This document shows positions 12,468 through 20,281 of a DNA stretch of 21,800 bases, one piece after another. Under the pieces are notes generated by a model. The model saw only the letters and a program-made list of their open reading frames with translations. It had not been told where the DNA came from and did not search any database. This DNA is from a candidate division WWE3 bacterium CG22_combo_CG10-13_8_21_14_all_39_12 (lineage in GTDB: Bacteria > Patescibacteriota > 4484-211 > GCA-002791395). The stretch spans positions 1 through 21,800 of the forward strand of contig PCSU01000014.1 of the NCBI GenBank assembly GCA_002771355.1. Reading direction: 5' to 3'. The position numbers were made by a program, and so were the translations under genes. Within the stretch, counting starts at the first letter, position 1, and every line of letters starts with the position of its first letter.

Positions 12468-15462
12468 AGCTGCCCAAAATAAAACACCTGCTGTTCACAT
12501 TGTGACAGGAGTCTCTTCGTTTCTTGGTAAAAGAGTTGCGGAAATTTTACTAGAGATGGGAGAACATGTTATTGGTATTGATTTACCAGGTTACTCCGTA
12601 CCGTTACGAAGAGACAACTTTGAGTATTTTGAGGTTAATCTTGTTGAAGATGCACTTCCATCATCGTTATTTGAAAAAAACATTTCAGCTATTATTGATG
12701 CACAACACGCAACTGCCCATGTTGGGCACAATGAGAGAAGTTTACAAAAATTGCTACTAGAATCCTTTGGATTGGATAAACTTCTTGATTTAGCAAATCG
12801 CACAAAGGCACGATTTATTTATCTTTCTTCAGTTGACATCTACCATGGATTGGCATCGCATGAGACTCTTCACCATTATTTTGATGGACCTGAACTCACT
12901 TCATATTTTTCTTTCCTAGAAGGAAAACGTTACGGGGAAGCATTGTGTCGAGAGTATGTGTCAAAATATGATCTTGATGTACGTATTGCAAGGCTTGGGG
13001 AGGTTTATGGTCCAGGCATGGATATTCATACCAGTACAGTATTGGCACGGTCAATTAGATTATCTCTTGAGAAAAAAGATTTAATTTTTGATGAAGAAGG
13101 ATCCCGGGAATATCATTTGGTTTATGTTGATGATGCGGCGTATGGAATAAACAAACTCTTATACAGTGAAGACGAAAAGGCAACCCAAGGGATTTTTTAT
13201 TTTGTAAACTCTGAGCGCGTTTCTGCTGTTTCAATTGCATATGTTTTAAAACAGTACATGCCCCAAAAAACAGAGGTGCAGTTCATACCTGAACACAAAG
13301 CTTTTGATTTTCCAGACTCAAAGAATGTTGATTCTTCTCGTACAGAAAAGGTTCTCCATTGGCATCCAACAATAGATCTCACGGAAGGGCTCGAAAAAGT
13401 TATGAAGTATTTTCAAAAGAAAGGTGTTTCTCCTACAGATCAAATTTCAAATGAACTCAAGGTAGAAGAAATAGTTGAGAATACAACTGGTGGAGATGTT
13501 ATAGATAAGGATTTGGATACGAAAGGTGATAACGATTCTCCTATGGAGTTAAAGGAAAAGGGATGGTTGGGAAAAAATCACAAACCTAAAGTAGCGTCAA
13601 AAACTCGCTTGCCACAGTTATCGATGATAAAAAGTTTTTTGCGTAAGATTCCTTTTATTTCAGGTTTAGAGATTGTTCCAGTGCGAAGAAAGTATGCGTG
13701 GCTGACCTTTACATTTGTTGTGTTTTTTCTTGTCACCCCATTATTTCTAACACTCGGGTTTTCTGTACGAGGTGCGCAAAAACTTTCAAGTCAGGACTTT
13801 GCTGGATCTGAGACGTTATTTGTTCAAGCACAGTCTGTTTGGAAGTTTTATGAGCCACTTATTACCGTTACAAGTGGAAAGCAGTGGTTTAGTGCAAGTG
13901 AGGAAGTGTTTGCCCTGGGAGCAACTGCAGCGCGAATTGGCCGTAACTTGAATCTAGCTTTTTCAAGTCTTGATGGTGTTACAAGCGTTACAATGCAATC
14001 TTTGAATAGTAATGGAGGGGTTTTACCACTATCGGCAGAAGATGTGACTAAATCGCTCTCAATATCTCAAATTCATATTGATCAAGCTATTCTTGAATAT
14101 TCGCTTCTTGAGAAACATGCTCAAGCAGTAAAAACAATTGCTCTTCCTGGGTTTTTGCAATCCTATGTTGACGACCTTAAAGATCTGTTGTGGTTGACGA
14201 AACCCCTTGTTGAAAACACAAGTTCGTTCAGTGATGTAGGTAACTATGTGTTGGGAGTAGGAGAGCCAAAACGGTTTGTTGTACTTTTGCAAAATAATAA
14301 TGAGCTTCGCTCTACTGGTGGGTTTATTGGTAGTTATCTAGTCTACACAATAGATAATGGAAGGATAACGGATTTTAAGGTTGATGATATTTATAATCCT
14401 GATGGGTTGCTCAAGGATCATCAGGACCCACCGGTGCCAGATCCAATAGCGACATATATGGGTGTTACGTCTCTTGGGATACGTGATACAAACTGGTGGC
14501 CTTCATTTCCAGATAGTATGGAATCATTTGTGACGTTATATGAAAGAGCAACTCAAGAAAAAATTGATGGTGTTTTTGCTCTTAATGTATCTGCTGTTCA
14601 GGATATTCTTGGTATTCTTGGGCCAGTTGAGGTTTCAGGTTTTAATGAAACCGTGACAGCCGAAAACCTTACCGAAAAAGCACAGTTTTACGCTGAAGTT
14701 GGTTTTGAGCCAGGAGATACGGGGAAGCGAGATTTCATGGGTGCATTAACGGAGTCTTTGTTGTCTAAAATGGCAGCTGACCCAAACCAATCATTTCATG
14801 CAATCAGTACGGTGATTGGTAAAGGAATTTTGTCTAAAAATATTATGGCTTTTGCCAAAGATAAAACAGTTCAGTCACTTTTTCACAACATGCAAATCGA
14901 CGGATCTTTTCTTCCATCAAAAGGAGACTATATAAGAGTTGTTGATAGCAATATGGGAGGAAACAAATCCAATTATTGGGTAAATCGGTCGTCGAAATAT
15001 AACGTGTCTGTAAATAGGGATGGAGAGCTAAGTGGCAATCTTGAAATTACGTGGGAACATACCGGAGAAAATAACACGTGGCCGAATGGAACGTATAAAA
15101 ACTATGTTCGCGTCTATCTACCACAAAACGTATCAAATATTGTTATAAATACGCCATTAACTGACCAGCACGTATATTCTGAGTTTTCACATACGGTAGT
15201 CGCAGGGTTAATTGAGATACCAGTTGGAGAAACAAAAAGTATTAAAGTAACATACGATTTACCAATTGGTTTAAGTTTTGCAACAAATGATTCTTATGAA
15301 TTGGTGTGGGAAAATCAGCCTGGGGTTATTGATGAACCGTTTGAATTTACACTTAATTTACCACTTTTCCTTTCGTCCTCAGATGAAATATCAACTCATG
15401 GAGTTTTATCATGGCCAAAACACATCAAGGCTCATATAGACGGTGTTGATGTTATTCGATAA
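12451..15462 (+). CDS. SDR sugar-nucleotide epimerase-like domain fused to membrane-anchored DUF4012
   Basis: This is one uninterrupted 1003-residue frame. Residues 14-325 are an extended SDR (NAD-dependent epimerase/dehydratase): nucleotide-binding TGVSSFLG at 19-26, acidic strand end IGIDL (41-45), YLSSVDIYHG (124-133), and LGEVYGPGMDI (182-192). Residues 330-395 are a charged linker, 415-437 a single membrane helix, and about 600-1000 the DUF4012 domain (LLQNNNELRSTGGFIGSY, RDTNWWPSFPDS, ERATQEKIDGVFALN). The SDR is therefore cytoplasmic and DUF4012 extracytoplasmic. In the SDR active site the usual Tyr of Y-x-x-x-K is Phe: FLEGKR at 155-160, where UDP-glucuronate decarboxylase-like enzymes have YDEGKR. 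DUF4012 has no known reaction, but it often sits in polysaccharide loci. The overlap with the Wzz-like gene supports a surface-glycan role. Confidence 0.9.
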   Translation: MTRPNRAAQNKTPAVHIVTGVSSFLGKRVAEILLEMGEHVIGIDLPGYSVPLRRDNFEYFEVNLVEDALPSSLFEKNISAIIDAQHATAHVGHNERSLQKLLLESFGLDKLLDLANRTKARFIYLSSVDIYHGLASHETLHHYFDGPELTSYFSFLEGKRYGEALCREYVSKYDLDVRIARLGEVYGPGMDIHTSTVLARSIRLSLEKKDLIFDEEGSREYHLVYVDDAAYGINKLLYSEDEKATQGIFYFVNSERVSAVSIAYVLKQYMPQKTEVQFIPEHKAFDFPDSKNVDSSRTEKVLHWHPTIDLTEGLEKVMKYFQKKGVSPTDQISNELKVEEIVENTTGGDVIDKDLDTKGDNDSPMELKEKGWLGKNHKPKVASKTRLPQLSMIKSFLRKIPFISGLEIVPVRRKYAWLTFTFVVFFLVTPLFLTLGFSVRGAQKLSSQDFAGSETLFVQAQSVWKFYEPLITVTSGKQWFSASEEVFALGATAARIGRNLNLAFSSLDGVTSVTMQSLNSNGGVLPLSAEDVTKSLSISQIHIDQAILEYSLLEKHAQAVKTIALPGFLQSYVDDLKDLLWLTKPLVENTSSFSDVGNYVLGVGEPKRFVVLLQNNNELRSTGGFIGSYLVYTIDNGRITDFKVDDIYNPDGLLKDHQDPPVPDPIATYMGVTSLGIRDTNWWPSFPDSMESFVTLYERATQEKIDGVFALNVSAVQDILGILGPVEVSGFNETVTAENLTEKAQFYAEVGFEPGDTGKRDFMGALTESLLSKMAADPNQSFHAISTVIGKGILSKNIMAFAKDKTVQSLFHNMQIDGSFLPSKGDYIRVVDSNMGGNKSNYWVNRSSKYNVSVNRDGELSGNLEITWEHTGENNTWPNGTYKNYVRVYLPQNVSNIVINTPLTDQHVYSEFSHTVVAGLIEIPVGETKSIKVTYDLPIGLSFATNDSYELVWENQPGVIDEPFEFTLNLPLFLSSSDEISTHGVLSWPKHIKAHIDGVDVIR

Positions 15463-15474
15463 AAAGTATAGCCT

Positions 15475-16245
15475 TTATTTTGAGGTGAGTTTACATGTGA
15501 TCCAGATTTGTGGTCCAAGATAATCAGGAGTGAATAGCGGTTGTAATAACATATCTAAAGCAACAAGAAAGTTAGTTGAGAATATTTTTTTCAACAAAGG
15601 AAGACGAGCATTAAGAATAGATTTTTTTTGTACAACCGAAAACCCCTTCTTATTGAGGAGATCAATAATGTGTTTTGGGTGATAGTTTATAAAAATACCT
15701 TCCTCATTATTTACAGTTGAGATACCTATTTGTTGAGGAGTTTCATCTTTATAGAAACTTGGATTACCATGCATAAGCTGAGTCAGACGGTTTTTAAGAT
15801 GAATTTTATTTGGGATATCAATAATAAATGTTCCTTGAGGTTTGAGAATACGGGTAATTTCTGAGAATAGTAGTTCTGGTTGATCGATATGATGTAAAAC
15901 TCTGACCATAATAATTACATCAAAGGAGTTGTCTTCAAAAGGTAAAGAGTATGCATCTCCTTGTTTTGTCTCAATTGAAGTGTATCCATGAGAATCTGCA
16001 CTTTTTTGTGCTTGTTCCAATGCTTGTGTTGAATAGTCATAAATTACAGTACGATCAAAACGAGGAGCATATATATCCATAAGCCGACCGAAGCTTCCTC
16101 CAATATCTAAAAGAGATGTCCCTGTGAGGGGTAATAGTGAAGACAACGTTTTATGTTCAACTTCATTTTCATAGTCTCGATTTCTCCAGTACGTACGGTA
16201 GTCGTAGTTTGAGTGGTCATAGTCAGCAATGTTATGTTTTGGCAT
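15475..16245 (-). CDS. Class I SAM-dependent methyltransferase
   Basis: This 256-residue protein has a Methyltransf_11-type core. Motif I is LLDIGGSFGRLMDIY (about residues 44-58), the acidic end of strand 2 is TVIYDYS, motif III-IV is FDVIIMVRVLHHIDQPELL (about 108-126), followed by ILKPQGTFIIDIPN. The last 100 residues (NPSFYKDETPQQIG, IDLLNKKGFSVVQKKSIL, FLVALDMLLQPLF) may cover the acceptor site. The substrate is unknown. The neighbours suggest a sugar or lipid acceptor, but ubiquinone/tRNA-type enzymes look alike at this level. It converges on the DUF4012 gene with 12 bases between the stops. An extended -10 (TGCTAAAAT) lies upstream with a leader of about 25 bases and no Shine-Dalgarno site. 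Confidence 0.87.
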   Translation of the reverse strand: MPKHNIADYDHSNYDYRTYWRNRDYENEVEHKTLSSLLPLTGTSLLDIGGSFGRLMDIYAPRFDRTVIYDYSTQALEQAQKSADSHGYTSIETKQGDAYSLPFEDNSFDVIIMVRVLHHIDQPELLFSEITRILKPQGTFIIDIPNKIHLKNRLTQLMHGNPSFYKDETPQQIGISTVNNEEGIFINYHPKHIIDLLNKKGFSVVQKKSILNARLPLLKKIFSTNFLVALDMLLQPLFTPDYLGPQIWITCKLTSK

Positions 16246-16276
16246 TGGTATTGGTGTTGGAGCAGTCTTGCATGTA

Positions 16277-16285
16277 ATTTTAGCA
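16277..16285 (-). promoter_or_regulatory. Extended -10 promoter of the methyltransferase gene
   Basis: TGCTAAAAT on the minus strand; the expected start near 16270 leaves a leader of about 25 bases before the ATG at 16245. The leader can encode a 13-codon reading frame starting at the ATG at 16273 and ending in a stop that overlaps the real start region, probably by chance. Confidence 0.45.
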
Positions 16286-16352
16286 TGATGTGAGTGAATC
16301 GTGCGTATGTAGAGTATTGAGAGGAGTTTAGGATAAACTTTGCTTCATAGTA

Positions 16353-16379
16353 TATAATATGAACTGCCCATACGAAAGG
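16353..16379 (+). promoter_or_regulatory. Promoter and ribosome binding site of rplY
   Basis: TATAAT (16353-16358) followed by a leader of about 23 bases containing GAAAGG, whose AAAGG (16375-16379) is eight bases before the ATG at 16388. Unlike the leaderless starts, this gene has a usable Shine-Dalgarno sequence. Confidence 0.5.
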
Positions 16380-16387
16380 CAAAAATT

Positions 16388-17077
16388 ATGACAGATTCAA
16401 CAGTAACAGTTAAGCCACGAGAAGTTACCGGGAAAAAAGTAGCAGGTCTTAGGCGTGACGGTATATTGCCGGCTAATATTTATGGTCCTTTGGTTGAAGG
16501 TAGTTTTCCAGTTCAGGTTGCAGTTGGAGCATTCCGTGAGATGTATAAAGAGTTTGGAGAAACTGAGCTTATTAATCTTTTTATTGAAGGTGAAACTGAG
16601 TCTCGTCCTGTATTGATTCATGATGTTCAGGTTGAACCTGTTTCGGGGGATCCTGTTCATATTGATTTTTACCAGGTTGATATGACTAAAAAGGTTGATG
16701 TTGAAGTACCTTTTGAGATTATTGGTGAATCACCAGCCGTTGAAAACAGACATGGTGAAATGCTTCAGGTACTTGAATTTATTTCACTCCGAGTTCTTCC
16801 TGCCGAGATCCCTAGTGTTGTTGAAGTTGACATTTCTGGACTTAGTGAAGTTGGCGACCAAATTACTGTTGGCGACCTTTCATTCCCTGACAGTGTTGAA
16901 TTACTTTCAGCAGAATCAGAAGATCTTATTGTAAAAATAAACGAAATTGTTGTAGTGACTGCTGAGGACCTTGAAACACCTGAACCTGAAGGTGAAGAAG
17001 GAGAGGAAGGCGAAGAGGGAGAAGAAGGTACTGAAGGCGAATCAACTGAAGAAGGTTCCCAAGATTCTTCAGAGTAA
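16388..17077 (+). CDS. rplY: Large ribosomal subunit protein bL25, CTC type with acidic tail
   Basis: This 229-residue protein of the long (CTC) form binds 5S rRNA in the 50S subunit. Residues 1-92 are the 5S-binding domain (KPREVTGKKVAGLRRDGILPANIYG, ending PVSGDPVHIDFYQVD). Residues 95-190 are the TL5/CTC C-terminal beta domain (VPFEIIGESPAVENRHGEMLQVLEFISLRVLPAEIP, VGDQITVGDLSFPDSVELL). Residues 192-229 form an acidic tail, with four consecutive Gly-Glu-Glu units at about 202-213, then Ser/Glu-rich residues. Acidic tails are common in this family. It stands alone between a divergent methyltransferase and a convergent TPR gene, with its own promoter and an AAAGG ribosome binding site. Confidence 0.95.
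   Translation: MTDSTVTVKPREVTGKKVAGLRRDGILPANIYGPLVEGSFPVQVAVGAFREMYKEFGETELINLFIEGETESRPVLIHDVQVEPVSGDPVHIDFYQVDMTKKVDVEVPFEIIGESPAVENRHGEMLQVLEFISLRVLPAEIPSVVEVDISGLSEVGDQITVGDLSFPDSVELLSAESEDLIVKINEIVVVTAEDLETPEPEGEEGEEGEEGEEGTEGESTEEGSQDSSE
16991..17026 (+). repeat. Imperfect 9-base tandem repeat coding Gly-Glu-Glu
   Basis: Four consecutive 9-base units of the form GGNGARGAR lie in the rplY 3' end and encode Gly-Glu-Glu each; two degenerate units follow. Third positions vary between units, so the protein repeat is kept more strictly than the DNA repeat. Confidence 0.8.
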
Positions 17078-17080
17078 GAT

Positions 17081-17097
17081 TATTTTTCTCGAAAATA
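17081..17097. terminator. Weak AT-rich hairpin between convergent rplY and TPR gene
   Basis: TATTTTT-CTC-GAAAATA can fold on either strand in the 22 bases between the two stop codons. It has few GC pairs and no T-run beyond its own arm, so any role as a bidirectional terminator is uncertain. Confidence 0.3.
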
Positions 17098-17099
17098 TT

Positions 17100-17822
17100 C
17101 TAATTTTCAATTGTCTCGAGGAGTTCTCGTGCAGGTTTGTAATTAGGGTCAATTGATAATGCTTGTTCCACATCTTCTAAGGCTTGCCCATTTTGTCCTA
17201 AACGGTATTGTGCAATCGATCTCAAATAATATGCATCTCTGTAGTTTGATTCTTGCGTAAGAAGAGTAGTTAATACATCGATGGCTAATGTGAATGCTCT
17301 TTCTTCAATGAGTGCTTTTGCAGCGAGCGCTTGCTTTTTGGGGTTGTTAGTTTCTGCAATCATTTCATTTACTTTCGATTGAAGGGAACTTACTTGGGTA
17401 GAAGTAAGAGGTTTTTTTTCTTCAATAGTTTCACGAGCTTTTTCGAGAAGTATAAGACTGTCTTGTAGATTGCCTTTTGAGATTTCTTGCAGTGCACGAA
17501 TGAAATACTGTTCGCCGCTTATTGTTTGAGAGGCTTCCAAATATAGTTGTTGAGCGACTTCATAATCCCCGTTTAAAAATGCAATATCACCCTGTTCGAC
17601 AATTAGATCAAGGTCAGTTGGAGCGAGTGACCTGGCTTCACTCATAAGGTTAAAGGCATCGACATAGCGCTCTTCTGATGTAGCTGTTCGCGAACGATTA
17701 ATATATTCATCTACTTGTGCAGAGTGTAACTCTTGCTGGATTGAATAAATTCCCCACGAAGCACCAAAAATGATGGCAATAACTATTCCTGATATGAGAG
17801 CGGTTTTAGGATGTATGTTCAT
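17100..17822 (-). CDS. Membrane-anchored TPR-repeat protein
   Basis: This is 240 residues from the ATG at 17822. Residues about 7-28 (ALISGIVIAIIFGASWGIYS) form a single N-terminal membrane helix. The rest is helical with TPR-like units: DAFNLMSEARSLAPTDLDLIVEQGDIAFLNGDYEVAQQLYLEAS, FTLAIDVLTTLLTQESNYRDAYYLRSIAQYRLGQNGQALEDVEQALSIDPNYKPARELLE. The last pair is a clear TPR with the A/Y/G/P positions in place. Such proteins are scaffolds for protein complexes on the membrane; the partner is unknown. Three upstream in-frame codons including MARETIITI could extend it to 249 residues, but that start lies in the valS 3' end before a TATAAT box (17830-17835) seven bases from the ATG at 17822. Confidence 0.85.
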   Translation of the reverse strand: MNIHPKTALISGIVIAIIFGASWGIYSIQQELHSAQVDEYINRSRTATSEERYVDAFNLMSEARSLAPTDLDLIVEQGDIAFLNGDYEVAQQLYLEASQTISGEQYFIRALQEISKGNLQDSLILLEKARETIEEKKPLTSTQVSSLQSKVNEMIAETNNPKKQALAAKALIEERAFTLAIDVLTTLLTQESNYRDAYYLRSIAQYRLGQNGQALEDVEQALSIDPNYKPARELLETIEN

Positions 17823-17829
17823 GATTGTA

Positions 17830-17835
17830 ATTATA
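17830..17835 (-). promoter_or_regulatory. -10 box of the TPR protein gene inside the valS end
   Basis: TATAAT on the minus strand, seven bases (TACAATC) before the ATG at 17822 and overlapping the valS stop region. It would give a transcript with at most one leader base, independent of valS. Confidence 0.5.
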
Positions 17836-20104
17836 GTCTCTCTGGCCACGGGCTGATACTGATACTTTCATCATTTTTTGTGGGAAGGTGTTGGTAGATT
17901 TCTTCAGTGATAAATGGCATGAAAGGATGTAAGAGTTTGAGAGAGTTGGTCCATACCGTCATGAGTGTCCACAGCGCTGCCTGAGCAGACTGGGTATCAT
18001 CTCCGGCAAGCCTATCTTTTGTTTGTTCAATGTATACGCTCGCAAACTCATTCCACATAAAATCATACAGTGCGTCTAGTCCACGAGAGAATTGAAACTT
18101 GTCAGCGTTGTCCGCATCATCAATTTCAAAAATGGAAGAGACCTTTGAGAGCACGGTGTTATATTTTTCAATAATACTTTTATCATCTTCAGTTAGTCCT
18201 GATGGAGGTTCTGTAGGTAACTCAATATTTTCAGTGTGACCGAGTATAAATCGTGATACATTCCACATCTTTGTTACAAAGTTTCGGCCACCTACGAGTT
18301 TTTCATCACCAAGTGGAATGTCGGATGCTGGTGCAATGCCAAACATTAGTGCAAACCGCAGGGCATCAGCGCCGTACGTTTCAACTATCTCTAGGGGGTT
18401 AACTACGTTTCCTTTACTTTTACTCATCTTGGCACCTTTGCCGTCAACCACACGAGAGTGCATATGAATCCATTCAAATGGGACTTCGCCAGTTTTATAT
18501 ACACCAAACATGAGCATACGCATAACCCAAAACGCCAAAATGTCCCACATCGTATCAATTACTGTTGTTGGGTAAAACATTTTATAATCATCACTATCTG
18601 GGAACCCAAGCGTGGTTAGTGGCCATTGTCCCGACGAGAACCAGGTGTCAAACGTATCGGTTTCTTGGAGGTAGGGGTTTTGTAGGGACGTGGTTTCCGC
18701 GCCCGGGGTAGGTGGTTCAGTGACGTAAGGGGTATTAACAGGTGCAACAAGTGATTGTAACCCGTTTCGAATCTCATCTATTGAGTAGTCTTCTTTTATA
18801 TCGTTATAAACGCCGGTTACGTTTTTGCCATTTTTATCAACAAACGTAACTTCAATGAGTGGGTTTTCTGTGAGGTTATACCACGCTGGGATTCGTGGTC
18901 CCCAAACAATCTGCCTGGAAATATTCCAGTCAGGAGCAGTTTCAAGCCAGCGACGAAGGTCTTTATCAAACCGAGTGGGGAACACCTGTACCTCACCGGC
19001 ATCAAGTTTTTCAATAACCTTTTCAACAATTGATTCAACTTTAATAAACCACTGGGGAACTAAGAGTGGTTCAATAACATTTTTACAGCGGTAGCAAATA
19101 GCTACAGAGTGTTCGTAAACTTCTTCTTTTACGAGTGCGCCAACTTCAGTTAGTTTTTCAATCGTTGCTTTACGGGCTTGGCGTGGGAACATACCTTCCA
19201 AAAACTCTGGAACGTTTTGCATGTTGCCGGTTCGAGCAATCACACTGATGCGATCCAAACCATGACGCTCACCAATTTCAAAGTCAGTTACATCATGCCC
19301 AGGGGTGATTTTTAATGCACCAGTTCCAAAATCCATTTCAACAGCCTCATCTCCAATGATAGGGATTTTTTTATTGATAATAGGTACGGTTGCTGTTTGT
19401 CCGATGAGATCCTTGTATCGGTCATCATGTGGGTTAACGGCAATGGCAACGTCAGCATAAATCGTTTCGGGCCGTGTGGTTGCAATGGTAATAGGACCGT
19501 AGTTTATGTGCCAGAGTTTTCCAATACTGTCTTTATGATCAACTTCAAGGTTAGAAAATCCTGTTCCACAATGAGTACAGTAGTTAACAAGTCTCTCGTC
19601 ACGATATACTAACCCGTCATCGTGCATTTGTTTGAACGTTGCGTTAACCGTTTTTAAGATATCGTCCTGAAGCGTGTATTTTTCGCGAGACCAGTCGAGG
19701 CTAAATCCTAATCGTTTAAGTTGTGATGTTGCGATTCCACGATTTTTATGAACAAAATCATGAATCATTTTGTACAGAGTCTCGCGGTCAAAATCTAAAC
19801 GTGACCGACCTTTTTCTGCTAGTTTTTTTTCGAACACAAATTGTGTTTCGATTCCGGCATGATCGGTTCCGGGTAAAAATAATGTTGGGCGTCCTTCCAT
19901 GCGAGCTTGTCTGACTAAGATATCTTCAACAACGTATAGGGCATGGCCGGCATGTAGGGGAGCGTTGGCGTTTGGTGGGGGGAGAATAATGGTGAATGGT
20001 TTTTTTGTGGAGTTGGTATTGGGTTTAAAAAAGTCGTTATCAACCCACCAGGTGGAAAGACGAGGTTCGTATTCTGTGAATTGTGGGAGTTTGTCTAGCT
20101 CCAT
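17831..20104 (-). CDS. valS: Valyl-tRNA synthetase, short form without C-terminal coiled-coil arm
   Basis: This 757-residue class I synthetase charges tRNA-Val. The HIGH-type motif is HAGH at 51-54 after PPPNANAPL, and KMSKS is at 559-563 in GKGAKMSKSKGNVVNP. The editing (CP1) domain is recognisable from IATTRPETIYADVAIAVNP (207-225) and FGTGALKITPGHDVTDFEIG (259-278). Zinc-type pairs CTHC (176-179) and CYRC (337-340) flank it. DTFDTWFSSGQWPLTTLG (483-500) is the usual D..DTWFSS.LWP motif. The anticodon-binding domain ends in LHPFMPFITEEIYQHL and the protein stops about 20 residues later. Bacterial ValRS normally runs to 860-950 residues and ends in a coiled-coil arm that contacts tRNA; it is missing here. 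The stop is followed directly by the TPR gene. Confidence 0.96.
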   Translation of the reverse strand: MELDKLPQFTEYEPRLSTWWVDNDFFKPNTNSTKKPFTIILPPPNANAPLHAGHALYVVEDILVRQARMEGRPTLFLPGTDHAGIETQFVFEKKLAEKGRSRLDFDRETLYKMIHDFVHKNRGIATSQLKRLGFSLDWSREKYTLQDDILKTVNATFKQMHDDGLVYRDERLVNYCTHCGTGFSNLEVDHKDSIGKLWHINYGPITIATTRPETIYADVAIAVNPHDDRYKDLIGQTATVPIINKKIPIIGDEAVEMDFGTGALKITPGHDVTDFEIGERHGLDRISVIARTGNMQNVPEFLEGMFPRQARKATIEKLTEVGALVKEEVYEHSVAICYRCKNVIEPLLVPQWFIKVESIVEKVIEKLDAGEVQVFPTRFDKDLRRWLETAPDWNISRQIVWGPRIPAWYNLTENPLIEVTFVDKNGKNVTGVYNDIKEDYSIDEIRNGLQSLVAPVNTPYVTEPPTPGAETTSLQNPYLQETDTFDTWFSSGQWPLTTLGFPDSDDYKMFYPTTVIDTMWDILAFWVMRMLMFGVYKTGEVPFEWIHMHSRVVDGKGAKMSKSKGNVVNPLEIVETYGADALRFALMFGIAPASDIPLGDEKLVGGRNFVTKMWNVSRFILGHTENIELPTEPPSGLTEDDKSIIEKYNTVLSKVSSIFEIDDADNADKFQFSRGLDALYDFMWNEFASVYIEQTKDRLAGDDTQSAQAALWTLMTVWTNSLKLLHPFMPFITEEIYQHLPTKNDESISISPWPERL

Positions 20105-20110
20105 GGGGGT

Positions 20111-20116
20111 ATTGTA
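20111..20116 (-). promoter_or_regulatory. -10 box of valS, leaderless type
   Basis: TACAAT on the minus strand, then six bases (ACCCCC) and the ATG at 20104. No Shine-Dalgarno site and no room for a T-box leader if transcription starts here. Confidence 0.5.
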
Positions 20117-20182
20117 ACATTTTGTAGGTATGGTGATGGGAGAGAAAAAGACTTTTTAGTCCTTGTAGATAATCTGTTGTGG

Positions 20183-20205
20183 ACCTAGACCTTCAAGGTC
20201 TAGGT
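20183..20205. repeat. Perfect palindrome upstream of valS
   Basis: The arms ACCTAGACCTT and AAGGTCTAGGT flank one central base, giving 11 perfect pairs. On the minus strand a TATAAT (20212-20217) lies seven bases before the palindrome, so the structure would start at about the first transcribed base of a longer valS message, or be an operator for a dimeric repressor. There is no T-run on either side, which argues against a terminator. Confidence 0.7.
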
Positions 20206-20223
20206 GGAAATATTATAAGCATG

Positions 20224-20256
20224 AAAAAAGGCGACTCCGGTGAGGGAGCCGCCTTT
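20224..20256 (-). terminator. Intrinsic terminator of the lipoprotein gene
   Basis: On the minus strand a GC-rich stem GGCGGCTCC / GGAGTCGCC (one mismatched pair) with a six-base loop is followed by TTTTTT. A second small hairpin (GCTGCC-CGATAC-GGCAGC, 20263-20280) lies between it and the stop codon at 20282. Confidence 0.85.
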
Positions 20257-20281
20257 GCGTGTGCTGCCGTATCGGGCAGCG

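Noticed and set aside
16107..16382. Minus-strand 91-residue frame upstream of the methyltransferase
   Set aside because: It crosses the methyltransferase promoter and start in another frame and looks like a shadow.
20105..20182. T-box leader for valS
   Set aside because: No T-box core sequence or specifier loop is seen, and the nearest promoter box predicts a leaderless message.
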